Shown: piece by piece, positions 55,420-64,000 of the stretch | Position numbering within the stretch: position 1 is the first letter of the stretch | Layout: each line of letters begins with the position of its first letter | Origin: Monoplex corrugatus | Taxonomy: Eukaryota > Mollusca > Gastropoda > Littorinimorpha > Ranellidae | DNA: 64,000 nt | Direction of reading: 5' to 3' | Assembly: GCA_030674185.1 (NCBI GenBank) | Contig: CM060307.1 | Span: 81,273,135-81,337,134, forward strand | Made by a program: the position numbers and the translations under genes | Notes under the pieces: generated by a model | The model's input: the letters and a program-made list of their open reading frames with translations, nothing else | Told to the model about the DNA's origin: nothing | The model's database searches: none

Positions 55420-55740
55420 GGTTTGATAGTCAAGTGGGTTAGACAGTAGACTTCTGATTGAAAGATCTGGGATTGGATGGTCCCCAGGTATCTCCTGCCT
55501 TGTGAGTAAAGGGTGGAGATTTTTCCAGTCTCCCGAGTCAGCATTTGTGCAGCAGACATATGAGTGCCTAAATGCCCTTTGTGTGTATACAGAGAACATC
55601 AAACAAGCATGTTACATGTAAAGATTAAGTCATGCCATTGTCTAGTGACCCGTGGAAACATGAAAACACCCAGCATGCACACCCACAGAAGACAGATTAT
55701 GCAGACTGTGCAGCAACATATTTCTGCACAGTGTAGCCAA
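55420..55740 (+). repeat. tRNA-derived SINE, diverged
   Basis: It starts GATAGTCAAGTGGGTTAGAC with GGGATTGGATGGTCCCC, a tRNA-like head with box A- and B-like parts. The body contains TGAGTGCCTAAATGCCCTTT and ACCCAGCATGCACACCC, which resembles widely distributed molluscan SINE bodies as I remember them. The copy is degenerate. Confidence 0.55.
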
Positions 55741-56194
55741 AACAAAATACATTCACTCATATATAACCAAGAAAAAATCTGAGCACTTGAAAGGAAAAAA
55801 GGTGTCTTTCAAAATTGTGTCATTTATGTTTTTGCCAGGTGGTTTCTTCATCAGCTGCTTCCAGGACTTCTTGCCTTGTCTGTAATATCATATTGGCAGT
55901 GGACAGTGGATGTAATATATATGCTACAAAAATATATTGAACAATTTTTTTCAGTTGTGTAAGGGTAGTTCTTGTCAAATTCAGACATGGTTGAGTGTAA
56001 AATGTGGTCATAAAGGATATGTCATTTCTGTGGCCAAATTTATGGTCAGTTGTCTAGGATAATAGAGTTTCTCATCTGTTAGTTACTTTGTATGTAAGGT
56101 AGTATATGATTGTGTCTGGATTTTGTAACTTGAACAAAAAGCCTACCCGGTTTCGGTTAAATCCAGGGTCACAATCTCAACCCAAGGTCACAAT

Positions 56195-56493
56195 TTAACC
56201 CTTTCATTTCTGATATTATTTGTGCCTCCAGTCATAAAACGGGACATGCACAACAACAACAGATACAGAAAATCATTCAAAGCTCAAAAGTGCCTGAAAG
56301 CACATATATCCTTCAAGAAATATGGTTGTAGATCTCTGACCATTACACTAGTAATAGAACTAACATCAGCAGAGTATCTCATGACCATGCCTAAGAGGTG
56401 CGGTTGGAAGTGAACGAGTTGAAAAAAAAAAGTACCAAATGCAGTAACAGTGTCAGCCATGCCGAGAAATGCATTTGGAAGTGAAAGGGTTAA
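56195..56493. mobile_element. TTAA-flanked MITE, second type
   Basis: TTAACCCTTTCATTTCTG at the left and GGAAGTGAAAGGGTTAA at the right. The right end is duplicated (GGAAGTGAACGAGTTGA at about 56405), so the true border may be either. Confidence 0.55.
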
Positions 56494-56736
56494 AAAAAAA
56501 CAGTACAAGTTGCAGCAACAGTGTCAGGAAATGGAAACAGTATCGCCATGCTGTCCTGTATCAGTTGCATTCATTTTTGTCTTGTGAAAGAGCACAACAA
56601 AATATCAAGTTGCCTAATTTCAGTGTATTTGCAGGAAGGACAGTTGATGCTTTACCTCCATGAGCATCTCTTGATCCTTTATCTGTCCCCATCCATTTTT
56701 TTCATTTTCTTCATGTTTGGTGCCACTCCAACTTCA

Positions 56737-56742
56737 AATAAA
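56737..56742 (+). promoter_or_regulatory. Candidate poly(A) signal
   Basis: AATAAA after the ATG9 stop. A second lies at 56855-56860 and a third at 58308-58313. Which is used cannot be decided from sequence. Confidence 0.3.
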
Positions 56743-56880
56743 TACAGACTTCTCTGATTATATCAGCTGCCATGTTTGCATGCTTACTGCCCGCTGTTCA
56801 CGGAAAATTCAAGTGAAACTTGTTTATATAAACTGTATATGGTTGTTTTTTTCTAATAAAAGTAGTGCAGCTTGTCACAT

Positions 56881-57131
56881 TTAAGCCTTTCACTTCCAAC
56901 CGCGGAAGTAGCTGCGGTATAGGGGGTCACTGTACTGTAAATTATCCCCCTTGTCCTGGAGTTATCTGTGCTTGGATTGACAGAAAAACATCTGCAATAA
57001 ATAGCCAGTTCATTTTCCTTCAAGAAAATATATAGTTTATTAGATATTAGGTAATTCAGTTATTTTTTATTATTTTTTTTCTAATGTAACCCCTTTTCTT
57101 GCAGAAAAAGTTCCGGAAGTGAAGGGGTTAA
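56881..57131. mobile_element. TTAA-flanked MITE, second type, clearer copy
   Basis: TTAA at 56881-56884 and 57128-57131. Inverted ends are GCCTTTCACTTCC and GGAAGTGAAGGGG, with an inner CCGCGGAAG/TTCCGG pair. No coding capacity. Confidence 0.7.
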
Positions 57132-57608
57132 GCCTTCCCAACGATGGAAAGTCTTCTTTTTGTGTGGTGCTTCTTTGCAATGTATTGGTAATCATGTGAA
57201 GATAATAATGTTTCTATCAAGTATTCAGTACAGGGTGTGTAACATGACTCTATGGGTTTTACTGCTTGTGCTTTAAATTGTAGGTTTCATGTTTATCTGT
57301 CCTTTCTCCATTGTCTTTACATGACTTCTTTTCTTTGTGTTTTCTCTTTTTAAACAATTTTTTTTTATTCCAAATCTTTGGGTAATTAGTGCTAGTATAT
57401 ATGAGTTTTAGCAGATGTTTTGAGTAGTTTTAGCGATCAATTGGAATTTCACTGCTGTAAAATGAAATGAACTTTGTTTTGATGTATCGATGAACAGATC
57501 TTGCATTTATTTCATGGTGTGTGGATGAGACTATTGTAAAAATGATGGTGTGTCACAGTTCTGTGTCAAGAACAATATGATGCTTGTGATACAGTTGTAT
57601 TAATATAG

Positions 57609-60190
<2,582 letters not shown>

Positions 60191-60200
60191 GCGTGTGTGC

Positions 60201-60245
<45 letters not shown>
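60191..60245 (+). repeat. TG microsatellite
   Basis: A TG run with GTGTTTGTGTTTG lead-in. Confidence 0.9.
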
Positions 60246-60248
<3 letters not shown>

Positions 60249-62230
60249 ATCCATAATAGTAAAAACGAAAGTAATGTTAGATAAATCCTGAAACTACTTT
60301 GTGGCAGCTGTTAGAGGAGGAATAGAAATCGTGCCTGCCAATCTGACTGATCAACTTCGACCCTGGCTGAGGAAACTTTGTGCAAGCAGTCTTCAGTCTA
60401 CCTTGCTGTGAGTGCTTTCCTAACGCTGCTCAGAGTTGGGGAAGGTAAAAGCAGCGAGAGAGAAGAATGGGACTTGCCCCCAAACAGCTGACCTGAGCGT
60501 AGTGACATCCACAATCCTCTTTCCCTTATGACACAGTTTAGGATTATAAAACTATCATCACTTACTTCTTTAATTAATGAGGGTTTGGAACTTGGACACT
60601 GCAGATTCACAGAAGAGAATTCAGGCGTTGGATATCAGCTGCTTGACAGAATAGCTTTGTGTATCTTGCCTAAAATGACCAAAAAGTTTGCTCTAAACAG
60701 AACCAAAACCTTGGCTGGCCTCGAAGAATCATTTCTGGGAACAGTGAAATGATGAGAACTTTTGGTCATGTAGTCGGCCATGACACGTTTTCCAAGAGTG
60801 CCCATCAGGGTAGGCATACTTAGAAAGAAGTTACCTGAGGAAGAGCTGGGTGGCAAATACCAAAGAATAGATCAGTCTGTGCATGTCTGGACTGAGTACT
60901 ACTGTACACCAGTGACAGAGGATCTTGTCTGCTGCTCCGTTTCATCAGTCCCTGCACTAACCACACTGGTTACGTAATTAGATTATTCATTATCAGGCTA
61001 AGCCAATGTAAATTTCTTCTCAGTGAAAACTGTATGAAGAAAATGGTTCAAAGAAGCAAACAAACAAACGAAAATCATCTCTGATTTCATAAGCCCACTT
61101 AAAGCAAACAAACAAACACAAATTATCTCTAATTTCACAAGCCCACTTATCCAGTCAAGGCCTGAAACACATTTCAGTATTTTCTGATGTCTTTCTCAAA
61201 ACAGAAGCAGCCAAGAGCCATCATGAAATGAAAAACAAGAGTCATCACAATCAGACAAACACTGGTACTATCTCAAAAGTAACAATTTGTACACTTCCTG
61301 CATTGTGTAATGGATTTTTTTTTAAAATCAAAGATCAAGTAAATTAAAAGAAGTGGAAAAGACAATTGGAGGGGCTACGAAGAGCAGAGTGGCAGACAGA
61401 ATATGATATACTATCGTGGTGGTGGTTCTTTTTTGTTTGTCTTGTTTTGTTGTTGTTGATTTTGTGGTGTGTTTTTTTGCTTTCTTTTTCTTTTTTTTTA
61501 TTTCAATTGTAGGGGGAAGGTAGGCAGGGATGTTTGAATGATGGGGACTATAAATCATGTTGGTGGACAGATGGGGGCTTTGTTTGTCTCTCATGCTTTT
61601 GTAAAGAGTTTCTGACTTTTGAGAGATAGGTGCTGAACACAAAGTGATCATTATTATTAATTTTTTCTTGACTGTCCTATATCTTTTTTGTTTAGACCTG
61701 CCAAACGCATCCATTTTCTAAATCTTCTTTTTGCTTGTTATCTTTTTGTGTTTGCTTTTTCAATGCCCATTATGTTTTTAATATTTACTGGCAGAGCTAA
61801 TATTAAATTTATGTAGTTAGACATTGATAAGGAGAAGCCCTAGTCATGGATCCAGTATTATAGACATACTTTTCTGTTTTCAATAAACACTGATTTCTCC
61901 CATTGTCATTAACATATTAACCAACCAAAATCTAGCAATTATATGACCCTAAAGCTTTTTATTCATCTTGAATAATAAAACAATGCAAGCATGATCACAT
62001 CAACAAAATACTCTTTTCTGACTGTGCGTCCATGTATAAATCAGATGACGCGATATATATGCTTGTATATATTTTTGTATGTCAAAATGTGGGAATCGTT
62101 CCAAAACATGGCAAGTTGCTACTAAAACTGTCGATTCTTTTTATGAAAATTAACATATGCAGACACAAAAGCACATATGTCCCTCTTCCTCCACCTTTCA
62201 TGGGTGCACACACAAACGCATTTTGAAAAC
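60246..62230. other. No gene seen; one short tandem duplication
   Basis: At 61053-61149 a phrase of about 50 bases (AAGCAAACAAACAAAC...TTTCATAAGCCCACTTA) occurs twice. No coding region is recognised. Confidence 0.5.
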
Positions 62231-62337
62231 ATACTTGCACACACACATACACACACAGATATACACAAACAGACACGCACACATGTATATATTTGCATAC
62301 ACATGTATGCCTGTATTGCATGCATGTTTTCACATGT

Positions 62338-62413
<76 letters not shown>

Positions 62414-62799
62414 CTTTTCATGCGTTTTTTTTTTTCTAGAGAATTAACTGAAATAGAAGACATTTTTTAAAACGAAAAGGAAGATTTTCAAAATGTCTTG
62501 ACTATTTCCTCCCTTCATTTTTCTCTGTCTCATGTTCCACACCATTTACATGGCATTACACTCCCATTCTGGCTGTCCAACACACTATCCAAGCCAAAAT
62601 TCATTAAGTGGTAGTCCCAGTGCCATGGTGTACCACACCTATCAGTACCAAATTGCTGTGAGGCCACCCATGAGAGAAGGCTTTGCACTGCTGCCGTGTC
62701 ATTTGAGTGCAACAGTGTCTGTTTTGATCCAACACATGTTCTTGACACTATCTGTAATGCACCCAACTGGTGACAATCACTGCTTATTTTAGGAGTCAG

Positions 62800-63057
62800 A
62801 CTGAGTGTTATATAGAACTGATACTGTTGTACGGTTGTGAGGCATGGACAGTCAACACACAAAATCAGAACAAGTTTGAGGTAACTAAAATGTGGTTTCC
62901 AAGAAGAATGTTGAGAGTTCCATGGACAGCAAAGAAAACAAACAAGACAGTCTTGTAGGAGGCAGACACAAGAAGAACAATAATAAACAAGATTAGGAAG
63001 AGACAAGGAACGTTTATGAGACATTTTAGAAACTGCTTTGTAGGACATTTACCCAGT
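62800..63057 (+). pseudogene. RTE LINE 3' fragment, first copy
   Basis: It encodes LLYGCEAWTVNTQNQNKFEV and KMWFPRRMLRVPWTAKKTNK, breaks at a TAG after the TVL residues, and ends about RKRQGTFMRHFR. The GAT-tailed terminus is absent, so it is truncated at both ends. Confidence 0.8.
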
Positions 63058-63165
63058 TAATTATTGTAACTGCCGTGTGCTTCTTGATAATCATCACACA
63101 TTCATGTAGGCATTATATGTCTCTATTTTACAAATTTATATCAGGTTACACATTTTCACATGTGT

Positions 63166-63286
<121 letters not shown>

Positions 63287-63689
63287 CACGCAACACATCT
63301 TTTCATGCATATTTTTTTTCTAGAGTATTAACTGAAATAGAGGACATTTTTTAAAACAAAAAGAAAGATTTTCAAAATGTCTTGACTATTTCCTCGCTTC
63401 ATTTTTCTCTGTCTCATGTTCCACACCATTTACATGGCATTACACTCCCACAAAACCATTCTGGCTGTCCAACACACTATCCAAGCCAAAGTTCATTAAG
63501 TGGTAGTCCCAGTGCCATGGTGTACACACCTATCAGTACCAAATTGCTTTGAGGCCACCCATGAGAGAAGGCTTTGCACAGTTGCCGTGTCATTTGAGTG
63601 CAACAGTGCCTGTTTTGATCCAACACATATTCTTGACACTATCTTAATGCACCCAACTGGTGACAATCACTGCTTATTTTAGGAGTCAG

Positions 63690-63948
63690 ACAGTGTTATA
63701 TAGAACCAATACTGTTGTACGGTTGTGAGGCATGGACAGTCAACACACAAAATCAGAACAAGTTTGAGGTAACTAAAATGTGGTTTCCAAGAAGAATGTT
63801 GAGAGTTCCATGGACAGCAAAGAAAACAAACAAGACAGTCTTGAAGGAGGCAGACACAAGAAGAACAATAATAAACAAGATTAGGAAGAGACAAGGAACG
63901 TTTATGAGACATTTTAGAAACTGCTTTGTAGGACATTTACCCAGTTAA
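63690..63948 (+). pseudogene. RTE LINE 3' fragment, second copy
   Basis: The same fragment is repeated by the tandem duplication. Here the TVLKEADTRRTIINKIRKRQ part is open, while the first copy has a stop at that place. Confidence 0.8.
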
Positions 63949-64000
63949 TTATTGTAACTGCCGTGCGCTTCTTGATAATCATCACACATTCATGTAGGCA

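Overview
The window is eukaryotic, intron-rich and very repeat-rich. GT-AG introns, RTE-type LINEs whose 3' ends carry short GAT repeats, Ty3/gypsy elements, tRNA-derived SINEs and abundant CA/GA microsatellites suggest a lophotrochozoan, most likely a mollusc (gastropod-like). This assignment is inference from repeat style and protein similarity, not a database result.

The one clearly recognised host gene is ATG9, the multispanning lipid scramblase of autophagosome formation, on the + strand from 20108 to 54074. I traced 20 coding exons with matching phases and GT-AG borders. They cover the family from the N-terminal YXXPhi sorting motif to the conserved C-terminal ALYLHEL motif. One internal exon, about 33 codons and of length 1 modulo 3, is expected between 28883 and 30448. 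I could not find it, and without it the frame breaks.

Left part (1-20.1 kb). Positions 1-1960 hold RTE LINE pieces nested in one another, one with an 8-bp target-site duplication. Positions 2434-6695 are a decayed Ty3/gypsy element on the - strand. Its 178-bp LTR recurs with one mismatch at 15760-15937, and the outer flanks of the two LTRs share CGCTG, so they may be the two ends of one 13.5-kb insertion. Inside that interval sits a second Ty3/gypsy element on the + strand (7334-12145), with LTRs that differ by one base and a GTCTG duplication. A possible small two-exon gene of unknown function lies at 12892-13867. Further right are a jockey/CR1-like LINE remnant on the - strand (16880-17640) and a foldback element (17817-18284).

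Middle part (20.1-54.1 kb). The ATG9 introns are crowded with mobile DNA. They hold a piggyBac-like remnant, a Tc1/mariner-type MITE with 27-bp perfect inverted repeats, a family of TTAA-flanked MITEs, a run of tRNA-like modules, several LINE 3' ends, minisatellites of 25 and 47 bp, and long microsatellites. The last intron contains an apparently intact RTE-type LINE with an open reading frame of about 979 codons.

Right part (54.1-64 kb). This is ATG9 3' flank with candidate poly(A) signals, a tRNA-derived SINE, two more TTAA MITEs, and a tandem duplication of about 885 bp that runs off the window end. I see no other gene there.
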